Shown: one piece after another, positions 1 through 10,145 of the stretch | Layout: every line of letters begins with the position of its first letter | Position numbering within the stretch: position 1 is the stretch's first letter | Notes under the pieces: model-generated | Seen by the model: the letters and a program-made list of their open reading frames with translations, nothing else | What the model was told of the DNA's origin: nothing | The model's database searches: none | Program-made: the position numbers and the translations under genes | Source: Verrucomicrobiia bacterium | GTDB lineage: Bacteria; Verrucomicrobiota; Verrucomicrobiia; Limisphaerales; DASXHY01 | Direction: 5' to 3' | Length of the DNA: 64,000 nt | Assembly (NCBI GenBank): GCA_035629175.1 | Contig: DASPIL010000098.1 | Span: 27,677 to 91,676, forward strand

Positions 1-2827
1 GAAAATCGATTCCCGAAATGACGTCGTCTGTGTCGCTGCGGCCGAGGGCTCCCTTTTCAACGATGCCGGTGCCAACCCCGATGTTCCAAACCTCGCGTGC
101 CAAGGAATTGGGAATGAGGGTGCCGATGCCCGAGACAGCAAGGTGAACGATGGAGCTGGTGAGCGCCAGTGATGTTCCAGGAGCTCGCACAACGCAGTCG
201 AACTGAGCACCGTTGTCGCTGAGCGACGTCACGAACCCGAAGCTTCCTGCAGTGACTCCCGGCATATTCGTCATTGCTCCAGCCCCATTGCTTCTCCTCC
301 ACTGGTATGTGGATGGAACGATGCTGTCGTTTGTCGAATGAACAGTGAAATATACAGGCTGCCAGGCATGGGTTGATACGCTGACGGGGTTCGTCACAAT
401 TCCAAGCGCTGTCGCTGCGGGCACGGGCGTGCCGAGCGAGCTTCCTGTTAAGCGCGTTGCAGACCCGTTTGGCGGATCGTTTTCGCCAATGAACTTATAG
501 GTGGCCGACACCACGTCGCCTCCGCCAACTTCGCGATGAACAATTTCCAGGTAATAGCGCAGGCCGGCCGTCAGGGGAATTCCTGCGCCGTAAATGCCGC
601 CGTTGAATTGATCCGACCGTTTCAATGAGGCGTCGCCGCCGCCATTGGCTGTCAGCCATTGCCGCGCGCTGCTCCATACGTTTTCCTGCGCGATTAAATA
701 TTTGTTTGCCGGCTGCTCATCTGTGCTGATGAAAAGATCGCTGTCATCATCACAGGAAAGGAAAAAAACATAGTTTGTCGTTTCCGGCGGCACAAAGAAT
801 CCGCTGAGCCGCTGGACGTAGTTGTCGTCCCGCGCTTCACTGATGTCGAGGGTGTCGGTAAACAACGTGTAGTCGGGATCCGGAAAACCACCTGCGTTGG
901 CACCGACGATCGGCCGCGTAATGCCACGGGTGGAGGAATTTGTCCAAAACTCCCTCCTCAAAATGCCGCTCGCGAAGGTTCCCTGGATCACATTCAGTGT
1001 CGCGTTTGCGCTATTCGTCGCGCCAACGCCCGGAATGGAGATGTCCACTGAAAAGAGCGCGTTGTTGTCCTGCACCAGCGCGATGGCGGTGTAGTTCGAC
1101 GAGACCGCGCCTGTGATCGGCTGGCCGTTTTTTCTCCACTGGAACGCAGGGGTGATCTCGCTGTCGGTTTGAACGGAAACACGGAATGTATAAGGAAGCC
1201 CTTCAAAACGAACGGCGTCGCTCGGCTGGCTAGTGATGAGGAAGTTTGTGACCGGGCGCGTGATGTAGCTGATGAGGCTGCCTGTGAACGCCGATGGATC
1301 ATTGTCCAACGGAAAACCCGCTTCCACATCAGTCGTTCGCGCGAACGTGGCCCCCAGGTGGTTGTTCGGATCGCCTCCCCAATGAATGGCTTCGATGTAA
1401 TACCTGCTGCCCGCAACCATGGGAATTCCGGCCGCATGCGGCGGACCTTCGAGCGGCGGATTCAGCGGATCAGGAACCCATTGATCAGACCGCTTTTGTT
1501 GAGGAATGCTTCCATCACCGCCGGGCGTGATCCAGTTCCGCGGCAAACTGAACCCATCCTCCTGCGCGACCAGGACTTTGCCCGATGGCTGATCGTTTGT
1601 ACTGACAAACAGTTGCGCTTCGTCATCGGCCGCAATGAAGAACACATAATTGGCAGTGGCTGGCGGCGTGAAGAAGCCGCTGACGCGCTCGCCGTACTGA
1701 GCACCCGCTGACGGAATTTCAAACGAAGTGAAAGTGTTCACCGCGTTTGGCGGGCCGACGTTTCCGAGTGCGATGACATTTGTCAGAAAATGGCCCGGGG
1801 CAGGCTGGGTCACGCTCGCAAACAGTTCCCGTTTCAGGCGCCCGCTCACAGTCAGTCCGCCGGTGGGAACCACTGTCAATGTGGCGACTCCAGAGGTGCG
1901 GACCAGTGTGGGTGTTCCGATCCCGGGAACTGCCACGACGCAACGGAATTTGGCGTTGTTGTCATTGGTCGATGCGATGATGGTGTAAAAGGAATTTGTG
2001 GCGAAGCTCACGTTTGTTGCGCCGGGAATATTCGCGTAATTCGTGACCCCGCCGCTCACGGTTCCGCGCTGCCATTGATAAGCAGGGGGAATCTGGCTGC
2101 TATAGATCGGCGCGGCGCGAAAAACCGCGGGTGTGCCCGCCACGACGGTCCTGCTTTGTGGCTGGCCTGCACTTGAGAATCCAGGAAGAGTGGGATTTGG
2201 AATGACGATTCCGATGATGAACTCTGGCGACCCGTTCATGAGTACCGTTTCCGTGCCATCCCCAATTCCAAATCCGTGGGGTATTGCTGTAACAGCCAAG
2301 GTGCCACCCCCGCCGCCGTTGTGATGAACGGCTTCCAGGTAATAGCGCGTCCCTGCGACCAGGTTGATTCCGCCGGCGTGCGGCGAGACGCCCAGTCCAT
2401 TCGTCCAGGAGGCCGAGCTTTTCTGGGAAGCGATCCCGCCCGCCGCACCCGGGACAGTCCAGTTCAATGGCGGGCTCCAGGTGTTCTCCTGCGCGATCAG
2501 ATACTTGTTCGTGGGATTATCATTGGTGCTGATATAAAGGTCGGTGTCATCGTCGGCGGCCAGATAGAAATCATACAGACCGCTGTTCGTCGGAATGATC
2601 AATCCCGAGAATCGCGCAGTATAGTTGGGTCGTTCATCAGCGGCGTTCCAGGCGCTATAAAAGTTCGTCGCCGCTGCAGTTGGCGGGTTGGTGGAGTTCA
2701 CCTGGGCTCGGGTGGCGCCGGGGAAATACTCGCGTTTCACCGCCCCAGGCACAAACAACTGGGCGTCGGCCGGAAACGCAAGGTGCAGGACAGTGCAAAA
2801 AAGCAACAGCAGTCTGGTCGTGTTCAT
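1..2827 (-). CDS. Large secreted PA14/Ig-like repeat protein (C-terminus beyond left edge)
   Basis: I translated the minus strand from the ATG at 2827 and found no stop down to base 1, so at least 942 codons are present and the C-terminus lies outside the window. An N-terminal signal peptide (MNTTRLLLLF start, cleavage probably after ADA, about residue 23) predicts export. The chain alternates PA14-like domains (about residues 25-190, 325-500 and 615-790; each has a YDFYLAADDD- or YVFFIAADDE-like strand and an AGxxYYxExxHxxG-like strand) with Ig-like domains (about 215-320, 515-610 and 805-905). A fourth PA14 start (LAREVWN) reaches the edge. PA14 domains usually bind carbohydrate, so a surface or extracellular glycan-binding role is inferred. 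The ligand is unknown. Confidence 0.85.
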   Translation of the reverse strand, partial: MNTTRLLLLFCTVLHLAFPADAQLFVPGAVKREYFPGATRAQVNSTNPPTAAATNFYSAWNAADERPNYTARFSGLIIPTNSGLYDFYLAADDDTDLYISTNDNPTNKYLIAQENTWSPPLNWTVPGAAGGIASQKSSASWTNGLGVSPHAGGINLVAGTRYYLEAVHHNGGGGGTLAVTAIPHGFGIGDGTETVLMNGSPEFIIGIVIPNPTLPGFSSAGQPQSRTVVAGTPAVFRAAPIYSSQIPPAYQWQRGTVSGGVTNYANIPGATNVSFATNSFYTIIASTNDNNAKFRCVVAVPGIGTPTLVRTSGVATLTVVPTGGLTVSGRLKRELFASVTQPAPGHFLTNVIALGNVGPPNAVNTFTSFEIPSAGAQYGERVSGFFTPPATANYVFFIAADDEAQLFVSTNDQPSGKVLVAQEDGFSLPRNWITPGGDGSIPQQKRSDQWVPDPLNPPLEGPPHAAGIPMVAGSRYYIEAIHWGGDPNNHLGATFARTTDVEAGFPLDNDPSAFTGSLISYITRPVTNFLITSQPSDAVRFEGLPYTFRVSVQTDSEITPAFQWRKNGQPITGAVSSNYTAIALVQDNNALFSVDISIPGVGATNSANATLNVIQGTFASGILRREFWTNSSTRGITRPIVGANAGGFPDPDYTLFTDTLDISEARDDNYVQRLSGFFVPPETTNYVFFLSCDDDSDLFISTDEQPANKYLIAQENVWSSARQWLTANGGGDASLKRSDQFNGGIYGAGIPLTAGLRYYLEIVHREVGGGDVVSATYKFIGENDPPNGSATRLTGSSLGTPVPAATALGIVTNPVSVSTHAWQPVYFTVHSTNDSIVPSTYQWRRSNGAGAMTNMPGVTAGSFGFVTSLSDNGAQFDCVVRAPGTSLALTSSIVHLAVSGIGTLIPNSLAREVWNIGVGTGIVEKGALGRSDTDDVISGIDF

Positions 2828-3255
2828 AAGTCTGTGAGAGACAACCGGATGCGAACAAGCCTGACGCTGGCAGCAAAGCCATCGCGAACGGAACAGGGAT
2901 GCCAATATCATAGGTGATGTTACGAAGAGGTTGGGTTTCTTCTGTGGTTTGATGTCCTGTCCGGCTGATTGACGAAATGCATGCGCCAATCGAGGGCGGG
3001 CCGGGGCGGTGACGGACAGACTGTATCAAGTTCCTGCGGGCGGAATAGTCGCGAAAATGCATTACGGATCGTTTTGGAAGACCTGCAATTCGCTTCAGAC
3101 TTGTTGTTGCGGACGGGATAATCGCCTGCGAAACAGGATTACGGCGTGGGCGGTAATACATTCCTACGACATGACAAGGTAATCAGAACGTATAGGATCC
3201 CTGCGTCCATCATTCCCTTAAAACTCATAAGCAACCCATAATCTACGCCAATCAT
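2828..3255. other. Divergent intergenic region
   Basis: These 428 bases separate the leftward PA14/Ig gene from the rightward PEP-CTERM gene. It should carry both promoters, but I see no convincing -35/-10 pair. Open frames here lack recognisable protein features and run into the PA14 gene in the wrong frame. Confidence 0.6.
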
Positions 3256-4140
3256 ATGAAACAAACCCGCATACTGGATGGAATAGGTCGGGCACTTGCC
3301 CTGGCCTGCCTCGCCGCCGGCGTCCTGCCTGCACAGGCTGCCCTGTTATCGTCAGAGTCATTCAATGTCGGTGCTGGCGGTTACACAACTGGCGACGTCG
3401 CCGGGCAAGCGTCAACGGATGCGTTCTATAGTGGTGGATGGTTCAAGGGGGACCCCACTCATGACGTGCAGATTGTTGGAACGGGTCTTAGTTATAATGG
3501 ATTGCTCAGCAGCGGCGGCGCCCTGGCCACCGGTGCAGTCGGTCGCGGTGGGCGTAACCTCGCCACTCCCTGGGATAACAATACTGTGGGAACCTATTAC
3601 ATCAGTTTTCTGGCGAATTTCGGCGTCGGCGGCACGCACCACCGCGTTGTCGAAGCCTGGAACGCGCCTTCGCTCGCAGGGGCTGACGGAACTCGTTCAC
3701 TGCAACTCGGTTACAGCACTTTTACAGGATTGGGAACGACGCTGTCCCTGAGCATCAACAATGGGTCGGACGGGGTCGATGAGTCGGATTTCGACAATAA
3801 CGTCGAATTGGCGGCCGACGGGACCACGCACCTGTTCGTCTTGCGATATGACCTCGCCAATACAGCGGGAGGGGACACTGTGTATGGATACATGGATCCT
3901 GCGGACCTCAGCTTTGAACCCGGATCGGCAAATGTTCTAATGACAGGTTTTGACTTCGGGCTCGCAGCTTTCGGCAGCGTCGTCAATTTCGTGTTCGATG
4001 GCACTCCGACAGGCACGATTGATGAAATCCGATTTGGTGATACGTGGAATGATGTGTTGCCTGTGCCCGAACCCAGTTCGCTCGCGCTTCTTGTTCTCGG
4101 CGGCGTGGGTCTTGTGGCGGCTCGTCGCAAGCAAGCTTAG
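3256..4140 (+). CDS. PEP-CTERM sorting domain protein
   Basis: This 294-residue exported protein has a signal peptide ending near AQAA (residues 1-28). Its body is rich in Gly, Asn and Asp and predicted to be beta-rich. The C-terminus is a textbook PEP-CTERM signal: VPEPSS at about 270, then a hydrophobic helix (LALLVLGGVGLVAA), then RRK. In known systems this tail is cut by an exosortase and the protein is anchored or released into extracellular polymer. No exosortase gene lies in this window. The central domain has the look of a lectin or concanavalin-like fold (FDNNVELAADGTTHLFVLRY) but I cannot assign a ligand. A strong terminator follows directly, so it is probably monocistronic. Confidence 0.9.
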   Translation: MKQTRILDGIGRALALACLAAGVLPAQAALLSSESFNVGAGGYTTGDVAGQASTDAFYSGGWFKGDPTHDVQIVGTGLSYNGLLSSGGALATGAVGRGGRNLATPWDNNTVGTYYISFLANFGVGGTHHRVVEAWNAPSLAGADGTRSLQLGYSTFTGLGTTLSLSINNGSDGVDESDFDNNVELAADGTTHLFVLRYDLANTAGGDTVYGYMDPADLSFEPGSANVLMTGFDFGLAAFGSVVNFVFDGTPTGTIDEIRFGDTWNDVLPVPEPSSLALLVLGGVGLVAARRKQA

Positions 4141-4156
4141 TTTTGCCTCAATACCA

Positions 4157-4188
4157 GCCCTCGTCTGCGTGCAGGCGGGGGCTTTTTT
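4157..4188 (+). terminator. Rho-independent terminator of the PEP-CTERM gene
   Basis: An 11-bp stem (4157-4167 with 4172-4182, including two G-U pairs) closes a CGTG loop and is followed by six T. It starts 17 bases after the stop codon. Confidence 0.85.
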
Positions 4189-4236
4189 GTTTCCGTGCGC
4201 AGGGGTTTCAGGTAGGGGCGAAGCATGCCGCCCGAT

Positions 4237-5055
4237 TCAGGGTGGCGCAAAAGTGCTGCGTTCGCGCAACCAGCGCAGGTCAGCGTAGCCGGACGCGGCG
4301 TCGGCTGGAGTTTGGACCGCGGTGGCTTTGAGAAGCCGGGGATCGCGCCATTTTTTGATTTCTGCGTGACCATCGGCATAGAGGATTCCACCTGCGTTGT
4401 TATGGTAGCTGGCAGGGACATCAACCCACGTAAACGCATTGGCACCAGTGGCACTTGCGGAAACCACGAACCACCCGTCGTTTATCGTGTTGTGATTCTC
4501 ATCCAAAAAAACAAAGAGCTGGCTGGGGCTGATTCGGCCTCCGATATCACTCTGTTTTCGAAACACCCGCCCTGGGGCTGAAAGGCCTTGATTATGTGGC
4601 GGACTCGCAGGATTGAGCCAGGCGTTGGCGGACATGCTGCGCAGCGTCGGAGCCCCATTGCTCGCTTTTTTCGGATCGGCGGGACATTTATAGATCGCGA
4701 ATGACTTGGTGTAATCCCAGAGCAACCCGCGCGTGATATAACTGGTGGTCACGGATTCGATCGGCGTCTGCATGTTCCCGTAGCACCAGTTTGGGGCGTC
4801 GGTGTTACCTGTTCCCGCCGTAGGGCAAATGTTATCGCGGTTGTCGCTCGAGTACATCATCCACGCCAATTGAAGCTGTCTCAGGTTGTTCATGCATTTG
4901 ACGGCATGCGCCTTTTGCTTGGCCTTGGCGAGCGACGGCAGGAGCATTGCGGCGAGGATGGCGATGATTGCAATCACCACCAACAGCTCAATGAGCGTAA
5001 AGCCGTCCTGGCGGAAGCTATTCTGTCCAGACAGGTTTGTTTGTTTTGGTTTCAT
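4237..5055 (-). CDS. Type II secretion-like prepilin with H-X9-DG domain
   Basis: This 272-residue protein has a class III prepilin leader: a basic 18-residue segment, then [21 protein letters not shown], with the conserved Glu at +5 after cleavage. The C-terminal part carries the H-X9-DG element ([17 protein letters not shown], about residues 216-233) typical of the prepilin-like families greatly expanded in Planctomycetes and Verrucomicrobia. A prepilin peptidase would cleave and methylate it, and it would then sit in a pseudopilus or the cell envelope. Its specific role is unknown. It faces the PEP-CTERM gene tail to tail. Confidence 0.92.
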   Translation of the reverse strand: MKPKQTNLSGQNSFRQDGFTLIELLVVIAIIAILAAMLLPSLAKAKQKAHAVKCMNNLRQLQLAWMMYSSDNRDNICPTAGTGNTDAPNWCYGNMQTPIESVTTSYITRGLLWDYTKSFAIYKCPADPKKASNGAPTLRSMSANAWLNPASPPHNQGLSAPGRVFRKQSDIGGRISPSQLFVFLDENHNTINDGWFVVSASATGANAFTWVDVPASYHNNAGGILYADGHAEIKKWRDPRLLKATAVQTPADAASGYADLRWLRERSTFAPP

Positions 5056-5245
5056 ATGGCCGGGTTCAGATTCAGACCTGATTTTGAAGCGGGGCGGTTT
5101 TTCTAAAAACCTTGCGGTTATCCGCGCATTCTATTGGGTGCTGATGTTCAACAGAACAATAGCAGCTCATTAAGCGGCAAGGAATCGATTGTAATGAAAA
5201 ATAATTACCGCTGGGCATGATAAAGGATGAGACTCGTTTTCGATT

Positions 5246-5905
5246 TTAAGCGCCTGGACGGTTGGCGCCTACTGCGCCGGGATGATGCGTGTATTTCGCG
5301 ACGGCCTGGGAACGCGAACGGACGTGGAGTTTGTCGTAAATGCGCCGGATATACGTGTTCACTGTCGGCACGCGGATGTGCAGGGTGTCGGCGATTTCCT
5401 TGTACAGGTATCCGCGGGCGAGCAGTTCGAGAACTTCCTTTTCCCGGCCCGTTAATTCCTCGGTCTCAGGCATCGGCTGGCCGATGCGTTGATACGATTG
5501 AACCACCTTGCGCGCGATGTTGCTGGTCATTGGAGAGCCTCCCGCCTGCACATTGCGCAACGCAGAAAGCAATTCCTCCCTGGGGGTTTGCTTCAACAGG
5601 TAACCACTCGCACCCGCCATGAGCGCGTTGAAGATGTGATCGGAATCCTCATACACGGTCAGCATCACGAACTGCGCCTGCATCATGTCAGGCTTCAGGC
5701 GCCGAACGCATTCAATGCCGCTCATTCCTGGGAGATTGATGTCCATGAGCACAACGGCTGGTTTCTCATTCGGCAGCGTCGCAATCGCACTTTCCGCGCT
5801 TGCGTGAACGCCGACACAGGCGAAGCCTTCCGCTCCCCGGATCCAGTCAGAAAGAATTCCCCGGACGGACGCGTCATCTTCGACTATGGAAACCGCAATA
5901 CTCAT
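5246..5905 (-). CDS. NarL/FixJ-type response regulator
   Basis: The receiver domain covers about residues 1-120. Acidic pocket EDD is at 9-11, phospho-acceptor Asp55 sits in VVLMDINLPG, and the conserved Thr and Lys are in MLTVYED and LLKQTP. A LuxR-type helix-turn-helix follows (LTGREKEVLELLARG..EIA..L.....TVNTYIRRIYDKL, about 150-210). I chose the ATG at 5905 because the receiver fold begins directly there; an in-frame ATG at 5947 would add 14 unstructured residues. It lies 60 bases after the sensor kinase on the same strand, so the two form a two-component pair. Target genes are not evident. Confidence 0.9.
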   Translation of the reverse strand: MSIAVSIVEDDASVRGILSDWIRGAEGFACVGVHASAESAIATLPNEKPAVVLMDINLPGMSGIECVRRLKPDMMQAQFVMLTVYEDSDHIFNALMAGASGYLLKQTPREELLSALRNVQAGGSPMTSNIARKVVQSYQRIGQPMPETEELTGREKEVLELLARGYLYKEIADTLHIRVPTVNTYIRRIYDKLHVRSRSQAVAKYTHHPGAVGANRPGA

Positions 5906-5965
5906 CGCAGTATTTATCGTATGCGGCCTGCGTTGGAGACATGACAAAATTGTAAATAGTTCTCA

Positions 5966-8900
5966 TTACACCGCATTTGCTGGCTTCGGGATGGGCACAG
6001 TCAATTGTACCTGTGTCCCAAGGCCGGGCGCGCTTCGCAATTCACATGCCCCGCCCGTCTCGGCCAGCCTCCGTTGAATGTTCCCCAATCCGTTTCCACT
6101 GCTGATTCGGCCAGCCCCGTTCGTGGCGGGCGCTTCCCGATTGAATCCGCGGCCGTTGTCCTCGACTTCCCACGTGAACGCGTCTGCGGAAAGCGACAGC
6201 GTGATCCGCACTTCGCTGGCGCCTGAATGTTTCACCACATTGTGCAATGCCTCCTTGAATGCAAGGAACAGGTTGTGGCGGATCTCGGCTGTCAGCGCCA
6301 AGTGTGGCAATTGCAGAGGAACATCCAGCCGGCAGCGAACGCCAGCGACGCCCAGATAATCCTGCGCAAATTTGCCAAGATACGCGGCGAGACTGTCCAG
6401 GGTGTCGTGGCTAGGGTTGACGGCCCAAACAATTTCATCCATTGCGCGAGTCAACTCGCGTGCCGTGGTGTAGATCAGGTCCAGATTGCGGACGGCCGTT
6501 GAGTCCCCGTCCGAATGGCCATTGCGCGTGGCCGGGCTGAGTTGGCTTAACATTGTGATTCGAGTCAGGCTTGCGCCAAGGTCATCGTGTATGTCCCGCG
6601 CGATGCGCGATCGTTCGCGTTCAACGGAGCGCTGCCGTTCGAGGCGCTCAAGCTTGCGCCGCATGCGGCGCCTCGTGGCAAACCAGACTCCACCGCTCGC
6701 GGCACCCACGATGGCAAGGCCGATCACCGAACGAAACCACCCGGTCTGCCAGAAGAATGGCAGCACTTCGAAGGCAGCCTGCGCGCCGGCGTCGTTCCAC
6801 ACGCCATCGTTGTTGCACGCCGTCACGCGAAACGTGTAGCGGCCTGGCGGAATATAATTGTAAACGATCGAGCGCAGCGTGCCGTTTTCGTTCCAGGTGG
6901 TTTCCAGTCCCTCGAGCTTGCAGCGGAATCGCACTTTTTCTGGCGCAACAAAACTGAGGCCGGCATAACGGAATTCGAAGTGATGCTTTCCTGGCGCGAT
7001 CTGGATCGGAGTCGCGGCCGTCAGATTGACGGTTTCCCCGTCAGTCAGCATTTCCTCAAACACCACAGGCGGCGGCAGTGTATTGATGCGAACGGCCTCG
7101 GGGTTGAATGTCACAAGGCCCTTCGTGGTTGGAAACCAAATATGTCCATCCGGCGTGCGGGATCCGGCGGGTTGAAGGCCTCCTGTGCATTCGAGCGTGG
7201 GCAGGCCGTCACTGAGTCCGAGATTCAGCACATCGAGGCTGTTGGTGATGCCATCCGCGCACGCGTTCACCTGGGCCTTGCTCACGCGCATGATACCGCC
7301 GTGTGAACTGAGCCAGAAGTAGCCTCGGCCGTCATCCTGCACATTGCAAATCACGCTATTGGCCAGCCCGTGCTGCCTGCCCACCGCGGTGAATTTGCCG
7401 TCCTTCAGGCGATTCAGTCCGCCGCCCGAGGTTCCGATCCACAAGACACTGTCCGAATCGAGGTGCAGGCATTGAATCGAATCGCTCGAAAGGCCGTGCT
7501 GCCGCCGATACAGGCGAACTTCCCCGTGCCGCAGCTGGCCGATGCCTCCGCTGGCCATTCCGAACCAGACAGTTCCGTCGAGATCTTCAACGACTGAGTT
7601 GACGTCGCGAAGATCCACTTCGCCTGCGCGGCGATACCAGATCGATTTTCCATTTCGGTGGCGCAGAAGGCCATACGCACCCCCGACCCACAGGCCTCCC
7701 GAGCGCGCAGGCAGAATCGCGAGCAATGGTCCGCCGGCATCGCTGAGTGGCACCGCCGTTCGAAACACAGTTCCGCTGCGCATCAGCAATCCGCCGAACC
7801 ATGTGCCCGCCCATACCTGCCCGGAAATATCCTCACCCACGGACCACACGTAGGGATTGTCGAAGCCCGCGGTCACGCCGTAGTTGCTCCATTGATCGTC
7901 CTCATAGTGATACAAACCCGCGCCTTCGGTGCCGACCCAGAGTGCGCCGTCCGCTCCGCTCGTGACTGAAAGAACGGCGCTGCCTTGCCATTGATCGGGT
8001 GGAGTGACGGTACGAACCATTCCCTGGCGCACGAGAACGATCCCATTGTTCCCTGTGCCGACCCACAGATTTCCTTCGCGATCCTCGTGCAGTGCGGTGA
8101 CCCAATCGCTCGGAAAGCCTGTGGCGCGATGAAGCTGCTGGTGATCGCCGCCAGGCCTCCCGAGATAAAGCCCCTTGTCCGAAGTGCCGGCGGCAAGGAG
8201 TCCTGCGCGTGTTTCCAACAGATTGTGAACGGGTGAACCCTCCCATGGAGCCGGGCCTAGGTCCTCGACGCCCGTCACTTGGCTCCATCGCCGCACCCGC
8301 AGGTCGCTGAGCAACCAAAGGTCGCCATTCCTGCTTGGACCAATTCCCTGCAGATAGCTGTTTGTCGTGACGACATCGGGTTCCACCAGCCGCACTGTTC
8401 CATCCTGAAGCACGGATAGAAATCCTTCGCGATCAATCGCGATCCCGCCGTTCTGAAGCGCAGCCATCTGCACGATCTTGGCGACGCTTCCTGCAAGAGG
8501 ACTCAGGACGAGGCGGTCCCGGACACGGGCGATGAACCCAAGTTCGTTGAGCAGCCAGATGTCGCCGGCGGCATCGGCGGCAATCGTGTGGATCTTTCCG
8601 GCAAGCCATTCCGGGGGAGGGACAGCGTGGAAGATTCCATCCTTCATGCGGGTCACGTCGCCGCTTTCGTGGCCAATCCAGAGCGTTCCGTCCTCCGCTT
8701 CGAAAAGACTTGTGACGCGGCTGTTGCGCATCGCGGGCGTGTTGTTGTCGTGGAACACCGTGAATGAAACGCCGTCGAACCTTGCGAGTCCGCTGTAGGT
8801 GCCGACCCACAGATAGCCATCGCGGGTTTGTTGGATGGCGGAAACCTTGTTTTGCGGCAGGCCGTCCTCGGCGCGCCAGGAACGGAAAACAAAATGCGGG

Positions 8901-9097
8901 GATTCAGCTGCTGGCGAGGAAAAGGTGGCGAGCAGGGTTTCCACCATTGCGATCCCGGCTGCCAATGCTGTAGCCGCCCGGCGCATGGGCCTGGCGAGTT
9001 CACGGCGCAAAATCACGGGGTGACTGTGCCTGTCCCGAAACCGCGAGGCAAGCACCAGCGAACGAGGTTCGCATCCTGCCATGACTGGTTCCCGCAC
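5966..9097 (-). CDS. Beta-propeller sensor histidine kinase (Reg_prop / Y_Y_Y / HisKA_3)
   Basis: This 1043-residue sensor has a periplasmic double propeller made of many Reg_prop blades (GxLWVGTxxGGL type, about 65-690). A Y_Y_Y domain follows (about 700-775), then one membrane helix (about 785-805), a HisKA_3 dimerisation helix with the phospho-His in ARDIHDDLG (about residue 837) and an HATPase_c domain (N box KEALHNVVKH, G boxes DNGRGF and GNGLGN). The architecture is the common carbohydrate-responsive sensor of Bacteroidetes and Verrucomicrobia, with a NarL-type partner just downstream. The start is uncertain: an ATG at 8986 would place a cleaner signal peptide at the N-terminus. Ligand unknown. 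Confidence 0.9.
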   Translation of the reverse strand: MREPVMAGCEPRSLVLASRFRDRHSHPVILRRELARPMRRAATALAAGIAMVETLLATFSSPAAESPHFVFRSWRAEDGLPQNKVSAIQQTRDGYLWVGTYSGLARFDGVSFTVFHDNNTPAMRNSRVTSLFEAEDGTLWIGHESGDVTRMKDGIFHAVPPPEWLAGKIHTIAADAAGDIWLLNELGFIARVRDRLVLSPLAGSVAKIVQMAALQNGGIAIDREGFLSVLQDGTVRLVEPDVVTTNSYLQGIGPSRNGDLWLLSDLRVRRWSQVTGVEDLGPAPWEGSPVHNLLETRAGLLAAGTSDKGLYLGRPGGDHQQLHRATGFPSDWVTALHEDREGNLWVGTGNNGIVLVRQGMVRTVTPPDQWQGSAVLSVTSGADGALWVGTEGAGLYHYEDDQWSNYGVTAGFDNPYVWSVGEDISGQVWAGTWFGGLLMRSGTVFRTAVPLSDAGGPLLAILPARSGGLWVGGAYGLLRHRNGKSIWYRRAGEVDLRDVNSVVEDLDGTVWFGMASGGIGQLRHGEVRLYRRQHGLSSDSIQCLHLDSDSVLWIGTSGGGLNRLKDGKFTAVGRQHGLANSVICNVQDDGRGYFWLSSHGGIMRVSKAQVNACADGITNSLDVLNLGLSDGLPTLECTGGLQPAGSRTPDGHIWFPTTKGLVTFNPEAVRINTLPPPVVFEEMLTDGETVNLTAATPIQIAPGKHHFEFRYAGLSFVAPEKVRFRCKLEGLETTWNENGTLRSIVYNYIPPGRYTFRVTACNNDGVWNDAGAQAAFEVLPFFWQTGWFRSVIGLAIVGAASGGVWFATRRRMRRKLERLERQRSVERERSRIARDIHDDLGASLTRITMLSQLSPATRNGHSDGDSTAVRNLDLIYTTARELTRAMDEIVWAVNPSHDTLDSLAAYLGKFAQDYLGVAGVRCRLDVPLQLPHLALTAEIRHNLFLAFKEALHNVVKHSGASEVRITLSLSADAFTWEVEDNGRGFNREAPATNGAGRISSGNGLGNIQRRLAETGGACELRSAPGLGTQVQLTVPIPKPANAV

Positions 9098-9236
9098 GAT
9101 ATCTCACAAGGGCTGCGGTCCTTCAGGAATGCGTTCTACGGCGCGCGAGGTGTGCGGAACAATCAGCACGATGGCAAGTTCTACGGGGCGAACAATCCGT
9201 TGAAAAAGAAGGTGTGCACGACTACTTTCGGTGCAC

Positions 9237-10145
9237 ATGGGTCTGGCAGATCGTTATTACATGCGGCAATCGTCCGGCGGCCTGAACTGGTCGGCGACAA
9301 CGACGCTGCTGGTTGTGAACTGGATTATCTTCCTGTTGCAGGTCACAGCGTTGCCGCCGCGTTGGGCCTATTACCTTTACCTGAGCCCGGAGGGATTGGC
9401 TCACGGTTTCGTCTGGCAGTTGCTCACCTTTCAGTTCCTTCACGATCCCAACAACTGGCTCCACATCATTTTCAATTCGCTGGGCCTTTTCTTTATCGGT
9501 CGCGCCGTTGAATCGATGTTGGGAACACGGCGGTTCACCCACCTTTATCTTCTGAGCGGAATCGCGGGCGGTCTGCTTCAAATGCTGCTCGGCGTCTTCG
9601 TTCCGTCCAGGTTTGGCGGGCTGGTTGCCGGCGCGTCAGCTGGGTTGTCAGGTCTCATCGCCACCTTTGCCATGATGAACTGGTCGAACCGCTTCACGAT
9701 GTTCCTGTATTTTTTTCCAGTCCCGATGACTGGCCGGATACTGCTCTGGATCAGCCTGGGTTTTGCGATTTTTGGCCTCGTCATGCCTTCTGGAAACGTG
9801 GCGCATGCGGCGCATTTGGGCGGACTGCTGTTGGGCGTCATCTGGGTGAAGGTGGGATGGCATCTCGACTACGTGGTTCCTCCGTGGGAACGGTGGATCG
9901 CGGGGTTGTCCCGGCTGAGTCCGTGGAACCGCCGCGAGCGAAAACGGCAGCTTGTGCGCGCAGCGATCATCCGCAATCCAAACTGGACCGCCATGAAGAA
10001 TATCTCGGCGGAGATCCCTGAGGAGGAGTTCATCAGCAAGGAAGTTGATCCCATCCTCGATAAAATTTCGGCCCACGGAATCCAAAGCCTGACCGATCGC
10101 GAACGCGCCATTCTGGAGCGCGCGCGCAACAAAATGGCAAAGTGA
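9237..10145 (+). CDS. Rhomboid family intramembrane serine protease
   Basis: This is a multi-pass membrane protein of about 302 residues. The catalytic Ser lies in GASAG (about residue 134) and the catalytic His in AHAAHLGG (about 193), after a HxxxNxxGLFFIG helix, which matches the rhomboid fold. Rhomboids cut substrates inside the membrane. The extended cytoplasmic C-tail ends in an acidic then basic helix (LTDRERAILERARNKMAK) of the kind seen in DUF6576-type tails. The start is ambiguous: GTG at 9231 or ATG at 9237, neither with a clear ribosome site. It overlaps the next protease gene by four bases (GTGA), so they are co-translated. Confidence 0.92.
   Translation: MGLADRYYMRQSSGGLNWSATTTLLVVNWIIFLLQVTALPPRWAYYLYLSPEGLAHGFVWQLLTFQFLHDPNNWLHIIFNSLGLFFIGRAVESMLGTRRFTHLYLLSGIAGGLLQMLLGVFVPSRFGGLVAGASAGLSGLIATFAMMNWSNRFTMFLYFFPVPMTGRILLWISLGFAIFGLVMPSGNVAHAAHLGGLLLGVIWVKVGWHLDYVVPPWERWIAGLSRLSPWNRRERKRQLVRAAIIRNPNWTAMKNISAEIPEEEFISKEVDPILDKISAHGIQSLTDRERAILERARNKMAK

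Noticed and set aside
2655..3161. 168-codon minus-strand frame spanning the PA14 gene start
   Set aside because: The PA14/Ig protein in another frame has a signal peptide and clear domains, so this is a shadow.
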